A stretch of DNA of 64,000 nucleotides from Paraburkholderia hayleyella (GCF_009455685.1 NZ_QPES01000002.1:124001-188000), one strand, 5' to 3'; positions 1 to 8,664 are shown, numbered from the stretch's first letter. Translations and numbers: made by a program. Notes: generated by a model from the letters alone, not told the origin.

Positions 1-1925
1 CCAGTGAGCAGATCGAACAGCAAGGCGCGACCACGATTAACGAAGCGCTGCGCTACGTGCCGGGGTTTTCCTCATATGGCTCAAGTACCCGCTCGGACTG
101 GTACACCGCCTTGCGTGGTTTTACGCCGAGCGTTTTTGTCGATGGCTTGCAAGTGCCGAACACGTTGAATCTTGCCAGCTGGCGTGTCGATCCGTATCAG
201 GTGCAAAGCATCACGGTGCTGCGTGGACCGACTTCGGTGCTGTACGGCCAGGGCGATCCCGGCTCGCTGGTCGATATTCAGACGAAGCAACCCAGCGCTG
301 ATGCCGTGCGCGAGATCGAGCTACAGCTTGGAAACGATGCCCGTAAGCAGATCGGCCTCGATCTGGGTGGCAAGGTCGACCAGAACGGCACGTTGACCTA
401 CCGCTTTATCGGCGTCGGCCGCGATGGCAACATGCCCACCGGACCGCATGCAGACCAGCGCCTGTTGCTCGCGCCCTCGGTGAAATGGCAGCCGAGCGCG
501 GCCACTTCGCTGACGCTTTACGCGACTTACCTGCGCGATAACACGGATGTCTCGGATAATTTTCTGCCCGCGTCGGGCACGATCTTGCCCAATCCGAACG
601 GTGTGATCTCGCGCAACCTCTACACTGGCGAGGCGAGTTTTGCGCGCTACGACAAACGTCAATGGTCAGTGGGTTACCAGTTCGAACACAAACTCGATTC
701 AGTCTGGACCTTGCGCCAGAACACCCGTTACATGCATTTGTCGGTGAATAACGCGACGGTGTATGGCGGCGGGCTGGATTCATCCGACCCGACCAATGCC
801 ACGATGACGCGTTATGCCGGCCTCTTTCAGCCGAACTACGGCCGGGTGGATGTCGATAACCAGGCTCAGGCGAAATTCCGTACGGGCCCGATCGAGCACA
901 CCGTGTTGGTGGGTTTCGAATACAACCGCCAGCAATCGACCGATAGCGAACAGCTCGCGCTGGCGCCGAGCCTGAACCTGTTCAATCCGGTGTACACGCC
1001 GGTCACGACGGCGATTTTTTCTGGGCCCAACGCCTATCCGCGAACCGCGACCCAACAAACGCTGGATAGCTTTGGCCTGTACTTGCAAGACCAGATCAAA
1101 CTGACACCGCGTTGGGTGGTGACACTGGGCGGCCGTCAGGACTGGAGCCGCAGCACGACACACGACCTGGTCGCCAGCAGCGAAACGCGGCAAAACGATC
1201 ACGCATTTACGGGCCGCGTGGGCGCGGTGTATCTCGGCGATTACGGGCTCTCGCCGTATCTCAGCTATGCGACGTCATTTAATCCGCAGTTGGGCGTGAC
1301 GCACGGCGGCACGCCGTTTTCCCCCTCGCGTGGCCGCCAGATCGAAGCGGGGTTGCGCTGGCAGCCCTTCCACAAAAACTTGATGCTGAATGCGGCGATT
1401 TATCAGATCAACCAGACCAACGTATCGACCCCTGACCCGACTGATCCGACCAATACTTATAGCGTGCAAACGGGCGAGGTGCGCTCGCGTGGGATCGAGT
1501 TCAGCGCGGTTGGCAATGTGACGCGGGAGTTGAGCCTGATTGCGGCGTATGCGTATCAGGACGTGAAGAACATTGCCGCCAACGATGCCTCGCGCAACAA
1601 CTGGCCCGTGTCGATACCACTGCCGCGCCAGAGCGCTTCGCTATGGGCTGACTGGACCTGGCACAGCGGCGTGCTGACGGGGCTGGGTATCGGTGTGGGC
1701 TTGCGTTACTCGAGTGCGATTGCGGGGGCGCCAGACAACACGTTGCGTGTGCCTGGTTACACCGTGTACGACGCTGCGGTGCATTACGACGTGCGGAACT
1801 GGCGTTTTTCGGTGAATGCTTCGAACCTGTTCAACCGGCGTGTGGTGACGGGATGCCAGAGTACCTCGACGTGCTTTTATGGCAATCAGCGCACGGTGCT
1901 GGCGACCGCGAAGTACGACTGGTGA
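1..1925 (+). CDS. TonB-dependent siderophore receptor, 5' end outside the window
   Basis: Outer-membrane beta-barrel receptor that imports a ferric siderophore using TonB energy. The reading frame is open from base 3, so the start codon, signal peptide and TonB box lie upstream. The first visible residues (SEQIEQQGATTINEALRYVPGF) belong to the plug domain, which continues through 'VLRGPTSVLYGQGDPGSL', a typical plug end. The remaining ~500 residues alternate short polar and aromatic strands typical of the barrel and end in an aromatic residue (AKYDW), as outer-membrane barrels do. The layout matches the FpvA/FhuE/FoxA-like siderophore receptor family; the ligand cannot be told. No siderophore biosynthesis gene is visible. 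Confidence 0.9.
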   Translation, partial: SEQIEQQGATTINEALRYVPGFSSYGSSTRSDWYTALRGFTPSVFVDGLQVPNTLNLASWRVDPYQVQSITVLRGPTSVLYGQGDPGSLVDIQTKQPSADAVREIELQLGNDARKQIGLDLGGKVDQNGTLTYRFIGVGRDGNMPTGPHADQRLLLAPSVKWQPSAATSLTLYATYLRDNTDVSDNFLPASGTILPNPNGVISRNLYTGEASFARYDKRQWSVGYQFEHKLDSVWTLRQNTRYMHLSVNNATVYGGGLDSSDPTNATMTRYAGLFQPNYGRVDVDNQAQAKFRTGPIEHTVLVGFEYNRQQSTDSEQLALAPSLNLFNPVYTPVTTAIFSGPNAYPRTATQQTLDSFGLYLQDQIKLTPRWVVTLGGRQDWSRSTTHDLVASSETRQNDHAFTGRVGAVYLGDYGLSPYLSYATSFNPQLGVTHGGTPFSPSRGRQIEAGLRWQPFHKNLMLNAAIYQINQTNVSTPDPTDPTNTYSVQTGEVRSRGIEFSAVGNVTRELSLIAAYAYQDVKNIAANDASRNNWPVSIPLPRQSASLWADWTWHSGVLTGLGIGVGLRYSSAIAGAPDNTLRVPGYTVYDAAVHYDVRNWRFSVNASNLFNRRVVTGCQSTSTCFYGNQRTVLATAKYDW

Positions 1926-1933
1926 GGGGGTAC

Positions 1934-1952
1934 CCGGCAGCGCTGCTGCCGG
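1934..1952. terminator. Hairpin downstream of the TonB receptor
   Basis: Perfect 8-bp inverted repeat (CCGGCAGC / GCTGCCGG) with a 3-base loop, 9 bases after the receptor stop codon. There is no immediate T-run, so it could be a Rho-assisted terminator or a 3' stability hairpin. Confidence 0.4.
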
Positions 1953-2029
1953 TCCTGGCTGAACGATACGTCCGGTTTTTATGAGCCGTGGCAAAGCTGT
2001 GTGCCGTTGACCACGTCCGCACGGGCTGC

Positions 2030-2536
2030 TCAGGCAGGGGCACTGCTGTCCGGATGATCTGCTTTTTCGTCGGCCGGAAGGTTGGCTAGAACAGCGGCGG
2101 CTGGAATCAGCAGAACCGGCAGCGTGGCCTGGCGCACGCAGCGCTCCGCGATGCTGCCGAGGATTAACCGCTGGACACCGCGCCGGCCGTGGGTGCCAAG
2201 CACCAGCAAATCTGCTCCGAATTGCGTGGCCGCGCGCAATATCACGGTTGACACATCATCTAGCGATGACGCTTCGCCTGTGAGGAGCTCGCCTTCGACG
2301 TCCTGTTCGCGCATCGCTTGCGCAAACTGGGTGCCGAGTTCTTTCCCTTGTTCGATCATGTTGTTGCGCAGGACGGACGGATCGTAGCCTGGCGCCTCGA
2401 AATACATCGGGATGTTTTCTATGACATAAAACGGTTGCAACCGGGCACCGTTTGAACGTGCAAGGTCGAGCGCTGCGTCGAAGGCCCGGCGGGCGGTTTG
2501 ACTACCATCGACAGCAACCAGAATACGTGTGTACAT
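2030..2536 (-). CDS. Universal stress protein, UspA family
   Basis: Single-domain 168-residue cytoplasmic stress protein. The N-terminus 'MYTRILVAVDGSQTARRAF' is the first beta strand and D-G-S loop of the Usp fold. The C-terminal half carries the ATP-binding signature G-x2-G-x9-G-S (GTHGRRGVQRLILGS), so this is probably an ATP-binding UspA/UspFG-type protein. A ~20-residue tail rich in Ala, Asp and Pro follows the last strand (LPVLLIP). It stands alone on the minus strand, convergent with the TonB receptor and separated from the upstream AHL synthase gene by a strong hairpin. Its specific role is not predictable from sequence. Confidence 0.9.
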   Translation of the reverse strand: MYTRILVAVDGSQTARRAFDAALDLARSNGARLQPFYVIENIPMYFEAPGYDPSVLRNNMIEQGKELGTQFAQAMREQDVEGELLTGEASSLDDVSTVILRAATQFGADLLVLGTHGRRGVQRLILGSIAERCVRQATLPVLLIPAAAVLANLPADEKADHPDSSAPA

Positions 2537-2564
2537 GGAAAGCTCCGGGGCTAAATGGAAAGGG

Positions 2565-2591
2565 CCGTCGTGGCAAGCACTGCCACGACGG
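2565..2591 (-). terminator. Strong hairpin downstream of the AHL synthase gene
   Basis: Perfect 11-bp inverted repeat (CCGTCGTGGCA / TGCCACGACGG) around a 5-base loop, about 70 bp beyond the luxI-type stop codon and before the usp gene, both on the minus strand. On the minus strand it is followed by CCCTTTCC, a weak pyrimidine run. Confidence 0.55.
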
Positions 2592-2658
2592 ATTCCAGCT
2601 AGATAGAGCTTATAGGAACAGGAGAGACGATGCAGTGTTAAACCGCATCAAACAAGGA

Positions 2659-3252
2659 TCATGCGGCCATTGGCAGCGGTCCAAGGAGCGCGATGCGGGT
2701 TTGTGGACTAACCATGATATTCAAGGCTATGGCCCGCTCTATGCCGATCTGGACGGGTGGCCCGAGCCGTGTGACTTCGACTCCAGTGCGGCGTAGCATG
2801 CGCTCGATGGCGATGGTTGTGACGGTGACATAACGCGTAATGCCCATTTGGTCAGCGAATGTCACGAGTTGGTGTATGGCATTCAGGGTTAACTCGGCGA
2901 AACCAAATCCCTGTTCTTTTCCCGCTTCGATGGCAAAGCGGCTTAATTCCCATATATGACGTCCCCTTGGCGCTTCTGCTCCCTGCAGAACCTGGGGGAA
3001 TGTGTCTTTCAACATATTGGGGCCTTCTGTTGGCATGAGACGCAAACAACCCTTGACTTCTTTTTCCTGATTTTGAATCAGCATGTAGTACGGGCCCAGC
3101 GCGTCATAACCATCGACCTCCAGACCGGCTATTGTCGGGACTTCCCAGCCTAGCCGTTCGTGAAAGACCCGTGCTCGCAGCCGGTACATTTCGTTAATAT
3201 CGTGATTGTCAAATTCTTGTCGCATACCAATTCGAATTGCCGTTCGCATCAT
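2659..3252 (-). CDS. Acyl-homoserine lactone synthase, LuxI family
   Basis: Makes an N-acyl-homoserine lactone signal from S-adenosylmethionine and acyl-ACP. The 197-residue length is normal for LuxI. Family hallmarks in order: 'MYRLRARVFHERLGW' (conserved R, F and W of the N-terminal SAM side), 'VDGYDALGPYYML' (conserved D), 'GCLRLMPT' (conserved R), and 'WELSRFAIE' (conserved E and R). It reads away from the rsaL-like gene across a 146-bp shared promoter holding a lux box, so it is expected to be autoinduced by the neighbouring LuxR protein and repressed by the RsaL-like protein. Sequence and locus layout resemble the LasI/PpuI/BraI group, which suggests a long-chain signal; that is an inference. 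Confidence 0.93.
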   Translation of the reverse strand: MMRTAIRIGMRQEFDNHDINEMYRLRARVFHERLGWEVPTIAGLEVDGYDALGPYYMLIQNQEKEVKGCLRLMPTEGPNMLKDTFPQVLQGAEAPRGRHIWELSRFAIEAGKEQGFGFAELTLNAIHQLVTFADQMGITRYVTVTTIAIERMLRRTGVEVTRLGPPVQIGIERAIALNIMVSPQTRIALLGPLPMAA

Positions 3253-3314
3253 CTTCTCCTGTGTGTATTCTGTGAGTCAGCACACATGGAAATTTATGCA
3301 TTTTGGATGAGTCA

Positions 3315-3340
3315 CACACCTATCTATATGAGTAGGTGTG
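3315..3340. promoter_or_regulatory. lux box between the luxI-type and rsaL-like genes
   Basis: The 20-bp core ACCTATCTATATGAGTAGGT (3318-3337) fits the LuxR-type consensus NNCT-N12-AGNN. It sits inside a longer inverted repeat with perfect 8-bp arms CACACCTA / TAGGTGTG. It lies 63 bp upstream of the AHL synthase start and 59 bp upstream of the rsaL-like start, in the divergent promoter, as in the lasI-rsaL promoter of Pseudomonas. It is likely bound by the LuxR protein encoded at 3727-4455 with its AHL. Confidence 0.75.
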
Positions 3341-3398
3341 AATCTCTTCATACTCCAGCAAAATGGCATCTGAGAGGCAGCCAAACACACCACACTAA

Positions 3399-3743
3399 AT
3401 GGCGAGGGATGAAATGGAATTAGTAGAAATGCATCGGCAAGAGAGCGCCCTTAACCGGATGATGCCAGTTGCACCGTCAGAACGTTCACCATCCACAGTG
3501 GACCGCGCCCGCATCATTGAGTACAGAAAGAAGAAAAAAGAAAGTCAGCGCCGGTTCTGGGCGCGTTTCGGTGTAACCCAATCGCGGGGAAGCCGATTTG
3601 AAGCGGGCGCAGATATTCCTGCACCCGTCTCTATATTGCTGGGGTTGTATTTTACGAAAACAGTTTCCGATGGCGATTTAGGTCGCGCTGAGCGGTTGCT
3701 GTATAGCTGGGGGCCAGCTTCAATGGTTAGCCAGGGTCGATAA
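3399..3743 (+). CDS. rsaL: RsaL-like quorum-sensing repressor
   Basis: A 114-residue putative DNA-binding protein placed between luxI- and luxR-type genes. The core 'KKESQRRFWARFGVTQSRGSRF' followed by 'EAGADIPAPVSILLGLYF' closely follows the helix-turn-helix of Pseudomonas RsaL (FWSRFGISQSCGSRFE-like), a homeostatic repressor that competes with the LuxR protein at the synthase promoter. The N-terminal ~40 residues are polar and variable. The start at 3399 was chosen as the first ATG; a second in-frame ATG lies at 3411. The gene overlaps the convergent luxR-type gene by 17 bp at their 3' ends, so antisense interference is possible. The assignment rests on motif recall plus gene order. Confidence 0.8.
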   Translation: MARDEMELVEMHRQESALNRMMPVAPSERSPSTVDRARIIEYRKKKKESQRRFWARFGVTQSRGSRFEAGADIPAPVSILLGLYFTKTVSDGDLGRAERLLYSWGPASMVSQGR

Positions 3744-4455
3744 GGCCTAACTGAGTTGCAATCACGGCTGCTGCGCGCCGCGAATTCACACCAAATTTCG
3801 TGCTGATATTTTTCATATGGAAGTCGACCACGGCTTCCGAACAGTTCAGGATATGCGAAATTTCCCATGTGGATTTGCCGCGCGCCGTCCATTTGAGGCA
3901 TTCGCGTTCGCGCGGTGTAAGTTTGGGCAGCAACGCCTGAGCGTGCGTACTCAGATATTGTTGAGTGGTATCAATGACCAGATCACGCAATAAAACCAGA
4001 TTCGGCAACACACTATCCAGATGACGCCAAAAAGCGTCGGTCGGGTTGCTGTCATTGACAAAGCACAGCATCCCCGCTTCCTGTTTAGGTCCATGAATAG
4101 GCAGTGTGACGCCCGCGCGTAGTCCATGGGCACGCGCCTCTTCATACATGGACTGCTGTGGCTGGGTAGAAAAAATCGAAGGCGACCAGATAAGTGGGCT
4201 CGATTTGCTCACGCAGTGCTGGACTGTCGGGTCGATGTGCGCCAGCCCCTGCTTGACGTAAACCTGGAGCCATGATTCTGAATAGGTGCTGCGTATATAG
4301 GCATCTTCGAGCCGAAGGCCCGGCCGCGGCAAGACAGCCACGAGCACCTGTTCAAATCCCCATGCTGCTGTTAATTGCGACACCGCCCCGAACCAGGATG
4401 CTTCGTCGGTCGCGTTGAGCATCGGAGACATCTGCTCAATAAAATTTAGCGACAT
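3727..4455 (-). CDS. LuxR-family AHL-responsive transcriptional regulator
   Basis: A 242-residue two-domain regulator. Residues ~20-165 form the autoinducer-binding domain, with the typical aromatic and aspartate positions seen in 'WLQVYVKQGLAHIDPTV' and 'HGLRAGVTLPIHGP'. Residues ~175-240 form the LuxR helix-turn-helix, 'LTPRERECLKWTARGKSTWE' then 'ISHILNCSEAVVDFHMKNIS'. It likely senses the AHL made by the neighbouring synthase and activates from the lux box at 3315-3340. It is convergent with the rsaL-like gene. The ~680 bp upstream are AT-rich and contain no clear gene. Confidence 0.92.
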   Translation of the reverse strand: MSLNFIEQMSPMLNATDEASWFGAVSQLTAAWGFEQVLVAVLPRPGLRLEDAYIRSTYSESWLQVYVKQGLAHIDPTVQHCVSKSSPLIWSPSIFSTQPQQSMYEEARAHGLRAGVTLPIHGPKQEAGMLCFVNDSNPTDAFWRHLDSVLPNLVLLRDLVIDTTQQYLSTHAQALLPKLTPRERECLKWTARGKSTWEISHILNCSEAVVDFHMKNISTKFGVNSRRAAAVIATQLGLIDPG

Positions 4456-5138
4456 TATTATTCTCTAAAGTCGCAGCAGGCTACGCTGCAGGTACAGTCG
4501 ACGCCACGCGTCTGACAAACGATTTTGTTGCAATAATCTAACATTATTTTTCGCTGGCATAACAGCGTCTCGTGAAAATTATCGTAATTTCGTGAAGTCC
4601 ATCCGTAGGGACCGTCGTTTGAAATAATGCAGAGAAAAAGCCCTAAGCTGACAATTTGTCAGATAGAATTTCTTTCCCAACATTCTTTATTAAGATCAAT
4701 TTAGCCTGAATTGTTTTCATTCCAATAATTTATGGTTATTTTCAATGACGGTGCGTTTTTTACAGGGTATCGTTTTCAGTCAGAGTGATACACAAAGGTG
4801 CAGTAAAAATAATAGAAAACGTGTTAGTTGTTTCAATGGAACGGATATTCAAACTAATCATGGTTTGCAGCAACAGGTTTACTCGCTCTGGTTTACGAGA
4901 GTTTATGTCGTCGTATTGAACAGGGTGTCTGAAATACGTCATTCATATATGCCGATACAACTTTTAGCTAGCGTGGTTATTGATCGAATTGAACGCCGCC
5001 GCGACGTGCGCCGGCTGCCAACCTGAAACTGTGCGAAACGTTTATCGCGCGGAGTACTGCGCGACCGCACCGGAAACACGGTACCCTGTCGGGACACTTC
5101 ACTCTGAACCGCGCCTGTATTGCGGCGGCCGTCCGATT
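4456..5138. other. AT-rich intergenic region upstream of the luxR-type gene and serine acetyltransferase
   Basis: About 680 bp that are clearly AT-richer than the flanks. It contains the short inverted repeat CTGACA-ATT-TGTCAG at 4648-4662, which resembles a lux box but has a spacing one base too short. A 93-codon open frame at 4745-5026 lacks protein-like composition and a ribosome-binding site, so I do not call it. The region probably carries the promoters of the two divergent genes. Confidence 0.4.
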
Positions 5139-6077
5139 ATGTCCAACGTACCTTCTCATCACTGGGGCCTTGAGCCGATTGTCGCCGCATTGCGCGCATC
5201 GCGTGAAAAACTGCACCGCACTCGTCATCCACGCGGTATCCGTGAGCTGCCATCGCGTGACTCGGTCGTCAATATCGTGAATGGTTTGCGTGCAGCCTTG
5301 TTTCCGACGCATTATGGCGCGCCGGATCTCACTGACGAAACGGTTGATTATTACGTCGGGCATACGCTTGAAAGCACCTTGCGCCTGCTGGCTGAGCAGA
5401 TCCGGCGCGCCTTGCGCTTCTTGCCTGAATATGCGGACACTTCCGAGCTCGAATTGCGTTTGCAGGCGTATGCGATTGCTACTGAATTCGCCAAGCAGTT
5501 ACCTGGCATTCGTGCGCTGCTCGTCAGCGATATCCAGGCGGCGTTCGCGGGCGACCCTGCTGCGCAGCATATTACTGAGATCCTGCTGTGCTATCCGGGC
5601 ATTTGTGCCATGACGCATCATCGTTTGGCTCATGCGTTGTATCGGCTGGGCGTTCCGCTTCTGGCACGATTCATTAACGAAATCGCACATTCAGCGACCG
5701 GCATTGACATTCACCCGGGTGCGCAGATAGGGCCGAGTTTTTTCATCGACCATGGCACTGGCGTTGTGATTGGCGAAACCGCTGTCATCGGTGAACATGT
5801 GCGTGTGTATCAGGCTGTGACGTTGGGGGCAAAAAGTTTTGCCGCAGATATTAACGGTGCGTTAGTGAAGGGAAATGCACGTCATCCGCTGGTCGAAGAT
5901 GACGTGGTGATCTACGCTGGCGCCACGATTTTGGGCCGCGTGACGATTGGGCGTGGCTCTGTGATTGGCGGCAACGTCTGGCTGACGCATAGCGTGCCAC
6001 CCGGCAGTAGCGTTTCGCAGGGAAAAATCCGCGAAGGCGAGCGTACCGACGCCGCCTCGGGCTTACAGACGGGCTAA
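5139..6077 (+). CDS. epsC: Serine O-acetyltransferase, EpsC/CysE type
   Basis: Acetylates L-serine with acetyl-CoA to O-acetylserine, the first step of cysteine synthesis. The C-terminal part shows left-handed beta-helix hexapeptide repeats: 'GIDIHPGAQIGPSFFIDHGT', 'GVVIGETAVIGEHVRVYQAV', 'GATILGRVTIGRGSVIGGNV'. The catalytic His region 'IDHGTGVVIGE' is intact. The start at 5139 (MSNVPSHHWG) gives 312 residues, the usual length for the EpsC subtype. The open frame extends upstream to a TTG at 4980, but that extension is not protein-like. No strong Shine-Dalgarno is visible. It stands alone, with a hairpin between it and convergent folE. Confidence 0.9.
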   Translation: MSNVPSHHWGLEPIVAALRASREKLHRTRHPRGIRELPSRDSVVNIVNGLRAALFPTHYGAPDLTDETVDYYVGHTLESTLRLLAEQIRRALRFLPEYADTSELELRLQAYAIATEFAKQLPGIRALLVSDIQAAFAGDPAAQHITEILLCYPGICAMTHHRLAHALYRLGVPLLARFINEIAHSATGIDIHPGAQIGPSFFIDHGTGVVIGETAVIGEHVRVYQAVTLGAKSFAADINGALVKGNARHPLVEDDVVIYAGATILGRVTIGRGSVIGGNVWLTHSVPPGSSVSQGKIREGERTDAASGLQTG

Positions 6078-6132
6078 GACTTGCTGCGTTGCGTGCTGGT
6101 GAGTGTGCGGCCGTTATGCCGCTGCCCACTCA

Positions 6133-6165
6133 CCTGGCCTAGCCTAGCCTGGCAGACAGGCCAGG
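6133..6165. terminator. Inverted repeat between convergent epsC and folE
   Basis: Perfect 8-bp arms CCTGGCCT / AGGCCAGG separated by 17 bases, in the short gap between two convergent genes. There is no T-run on either side. A bidirectional terminator is plausible. Confidence 0.4.
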
Positions 6166-6168
6166 CAT

Positions 6169-6804
6169 CTAGGTATTCGAGACATTGATTGCCATGGGGT
6201 TGCCGATAATGGCGAGAAATTCCCGCCGCGTCGATGCATCGGTGCGAAAAGCGCCGAGCATGCGCGAAGTGACCATGGCCACGCCTGTCTTGTGTACGCC
6301 GCGGGTCGACATGCATTGATGTGAAGCCTCGAGCATGACCCCCACCCCTTTGGGTTGCAGGATGTCGTTTAATGCATCGGCAATTTGCACTGTCATTTTT
6401 TCCTGAATCTGCAGGCGCTTGGCGAACGCATCGACGAGCCGCGCCAGCTTCGATATGCCCACGACCCGCCGCTCCGGCAGATAAGCGATATGAGCACGGC
6501 CGATGATCGGCACCATGTGATGTTCACAATAGCTTTCGAAGCGGATATCTTTCAGCACGATCATTTCGTCATAGCCATCTACTTCAGAAAACGTCCGCGA
6601 TAAAATTTCGTGCGGGTTAACGCTGTAGCCCGAAAAAAATTCTTCATATGACCGGACAACCCTGGCGGGCGTGTCGAGCAGGCCTTCGCGTTGCGGATCG
6701 TCTCCTGCCCAGCGCAACAGCACGCGCACGGCGTCCTCGGCTTCTTCCCGGGTGGGGCGCACGAGTGCCCCAGAAGGATTGACAGGCTGTGCGTCGCGGC
6801 TCAT
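6169..6804 (-). CDS. folE: GTP cyclohydrolase I
   Basis: Converts GTP to 7,8-dihydroneopterin triphosphate in folate/pterin synthesis. Zinc and active-site motifs are intact: 'FESYCEHHMVPIIGRAHIAY' (Cys plus two His) and 'ASHQCMSTRGV' (second zinc Cys). 'GISKLARLVDAFAKRLQIQE' is the conserved helix of the decameric fold. The start at 6804 (MSRDAQPVNP) is preferred because GGAG lies 7 bases upstream; a longer frame begins at 6843. The protein has 211 residues, near normal. The N-terminal ~25 residues are variable. Confidence 0.95.
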   Translation of the reverse strand: MSRDAQPVNPSGALVRPTREEAEDAVRVLLRWAGDDPQREGLLDTPARVVRSYEEFFSGYSVNPHEILSRTFSEVDGYDEMIVLKDIRFESYCEHHMVPIIGRAHIAYLPERRVVGISKLARLVDAFAKRLQIQEKMTVQIADALNDILQPKGVGVMLEASHQCMSTRGVHKTGVAMVTSRMLGAFRTDASTRREFLAIIGNPMAINVSNT

Positions 6805-7289
6805 CGATGATCTCCAGTAAATAACTGAGCGGCATTGTTCCATGTTTTGGCCGTGCCTGGGATGCGTGGCAACGCGATGCTGGCCATTTGGCCAGGTGTC
6901 CCGGCGGCGTTCAAACTCCTACCCTGTATGGTCGTGATCCTGCCACTCTGCTTCCCGTAACGCTGGGACGTATCATAAATTGCATGTTGTCCGAAGCAAC
7001 ATGTGCGGGTTAGGGCAGATGAATTCGCAGTATCCGAGCTGTTTGGAGGCGATGGTGCAGGCACCAGGTGGAAAGCAGCGCAGGGCCGTATTTTCAGGCC
7101 GAATTGCACAATAAAGCTTGACATGAAACGCGGGTAGGCTGGCTCGGAGTTGCCTTGACAGTGCTTCTGGACGACACAGATAATGCGCCGGTAAATTCGT
7201 TAAGCGAAGCAATGTTTCTACGCGAACAAGATTCACGGAGTTGCATGCGCACCCAGTGGTCAATTCCAGTGTTTTAAAAGGAATCCAGG
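6805..7289. other. Intergenic region between folE and the pca operon
   Basis: About 485 bp without a convincing gene; the open frames on the minus strand are composition artefacts. It holds the sigma70-like promoter described at 7155-7184 and a second TTGACA at 7118 with no matching -10. No operator for a PcaR- or PcaQ-type regulator could be identified by eye. Confidence 0.4.
7155..7184 (+). promoter_or_regulatory. Predicted sigma70 promoter of the pca operon
   Basis: TTGACA at 7155-7160 and GATAAT at 7179-7184 are separated by 18 bp, a near-consensus pair. The predicted start, about 7191, leaves a ~100-nt leader before the pcaI start at 7290. Confidence 0.5.
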
Positions 7290-8006
7290 ATGGTTAACAA
7301 GATTTTTGCTTCACTTCAGGCCGCTGTGGCTGATATTCACGACGGTGCGACGGTGATGATCGGTGGTTTTGGCACGGCAGGTATGCCGTCTGAACTGATC
7401 GACGCGCTGATCGAACAGGGTGCGCGCGATCTCACGATTGTCAATAACAATGCCGGTAACGGCGAGATCGGCCTTGCGGCGCTACTCAAAGCTAAACGTG
7501 TGCGCAAAATCATCTGTTCGTTTCCGCGCCAGACGGATTCTTACGTGTTCGATGCGTTGTACCGCGCTGGTGAGATCGAGCTGGAGCTCGTACCTCAAGG
7601 CAATCTGGCCGAACGGATTCGTGCTGCGGGCGCGGGCATTGGTGGGTTTTTCACTCCAACGGGTTATGGCACAAAGCTGGCCGAAGGCAAGGAAACCCGG
7701 CTGATCGACGGCCGTCATTATGTGTTTGAGACACCGCTTGCCGCTGATTTCGCTCTGATCAAGGCGTATCAGGGCGATCGCTGGGGCAATCTGGTATATC
7801 GCAAGACAGCTCGCAATTTCGGGCCCATCATGGCCAGCGCGGCCAAAACCGCGATCGTACAGGTGTCCCAGGTTGTGCCGCTTGGTGTGCTGGACCCCGA
7901 GGTCATCATCACACCGGGCATCTTCGTGCAACGGGTCGTTGAAGTGCCGCAGGTCGCACATGCGGTACAGGGCGTTTCGGCGCATCGCTCCATGACGTCC
8001 GCCTGA
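7290..8006 (+). CDS. pcaI: 3-oxoadipate CoA-transferase, subunit A
   Basis: With PcaJ it transfers CoA from succinyl-CoA to 3-oxoadipate, the step before the final thiolase of the beta-ketoadipate pathway. The 238-residue protein starts with the CoA-transferase family I subunit A pattern 'ATVMIGGFGTAGMPSELIDAL' and contains 'GNGEIGLAALL', 'FPRQTDSYVFD' and 'GTKLAEGKET'. An AAGGA-type ribosome-binding site precedes the ATG. The family also includes acetoacetate CoA-transferases (ScoA), but the location directly ahead of pcaB, pcaD, pcaC and pcaK supports 3-oxoadipate as substrate. Confidence 0.9.
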   Translation: MVNKIFASLQAAVADIHDGATVMIGGFGTAGMPSELIDALIEQGARDLTIVNNNAGNGEIGLAALLKAKRVRKIICSFPRQTDSYVFDALYRAGEIELELVPQGNLAERIRAAGAGIGGFFTPTGYGTKLAEGKETRLIDGRHYVFETPLAADFALIKAYQGDRWGNLVYRKTARNFGPIMASAAKTAIVQVSQVVPLGVLDPEVIITPGIFVQRVVEVPQVAHAVQGVSAHRSMTSA

Positions 8007-8019
8007 GGAGGAACCGGCA

Positions 8020-8664
8020 ATGAAACGACTTACCCGCGATCAAATGGCCCAACGTGTGGCCCAGGATATTCCCGAGGGCGCGTATGTGAACCTCGGGATT
8101 GGCGTGCCGACGCTAGTGGCCAATCACCTTGGCACTGAGCGTGAAATCTTCCTCCATAGCGAGAATGGCCTGTTAGGCATGGGCCCGGCTCCGGCTCCCG
8201 GCGAGGAAGATGACGAACTGATCAATGCTGGCAAACAGTACGTCACCTTGCTGCGTGGCGGCGCGTATTTTCACCATGCTGATTCGTTTGCGATGATGCG
8301 TGGCGGTCACCTGGATTTTTGTGTGCTGGGCGCGTTCCAGGTGTCGGTTACAGGCGATCTGGCGAACTGGCACACCGGCGCACCGGACGCGATTCCCGCG
8401 GTTGGCGGCGCGATGGATCTGGCGCTAGGTGCAAGGCAGGTCTACGTGATGATGGAGCATCTGACCAGACAGGGCGAGAGCAAGATCGCGGCCGCGTGCT
8501 CGTATCCAGTGACTGGCGTGGGCTGCGTGGACCGGATTTACACGGATCTGGCGCTGCTGGATGTGACAGCCGAGGGTCTCGTTGTCCGGGAAATATTCTC
8601 CGATATTGATTTTGCTGAATTGTCCCGGCTGACAGGCGTGCCGCTCATTGATGCCACAACTTAA
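8020..8664 (+). CDS. pcaJ: 3-oxoadipate CoA-transferase, subunit B
   Basis: Catalytic subunit partner of PcaI, 214 residues. 'SENGLLGMGPAPAPGEED' carries the conserved active-site glutamate (S-E-N-G) that forms the CoA thioester intermediate. 'NLGIGVPTLVANHL' and 'GGHLDFCVLGAFQVS' are further subunit B hallmarks. The gene starts 13 bp after pcaI with an AGGAGG ribosome-binding site, consistent with co-transcription and coupled expression. Confidence 0.92.
   Translation: MKRLTRDQMAQRVAQDIPEGAYVNLGIGVPTLVANHLGTEREIFLHSENGLLGMGPAPAPGEEDDELINAGKQYVTLLRGGAYFHHADSFAMMRGGHLDFCVLGAFQVSVTGDLANWHTGAPDAIPAVGGAMDLALGARQVYVMMEHLTRQGESKIAAACSYPVTGVGCVDRIYTDLALLDVTAEGLVVREIFSDIDFAELSRLTGVPLIDATT

Noticed and set aside
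4745..5026. 93-codon open frame upstream of the serine acetyltransferase
   Set aside because: No ribosome-binding site and unlike a folded protein; it overlaps the upstream extension of the next gene.
7118..7145. A second TTGACA considered as a pca promoter
   Set aside because: No -10-like sequence follows at 16-18 bp; the pair at 7155-7184 is much better.
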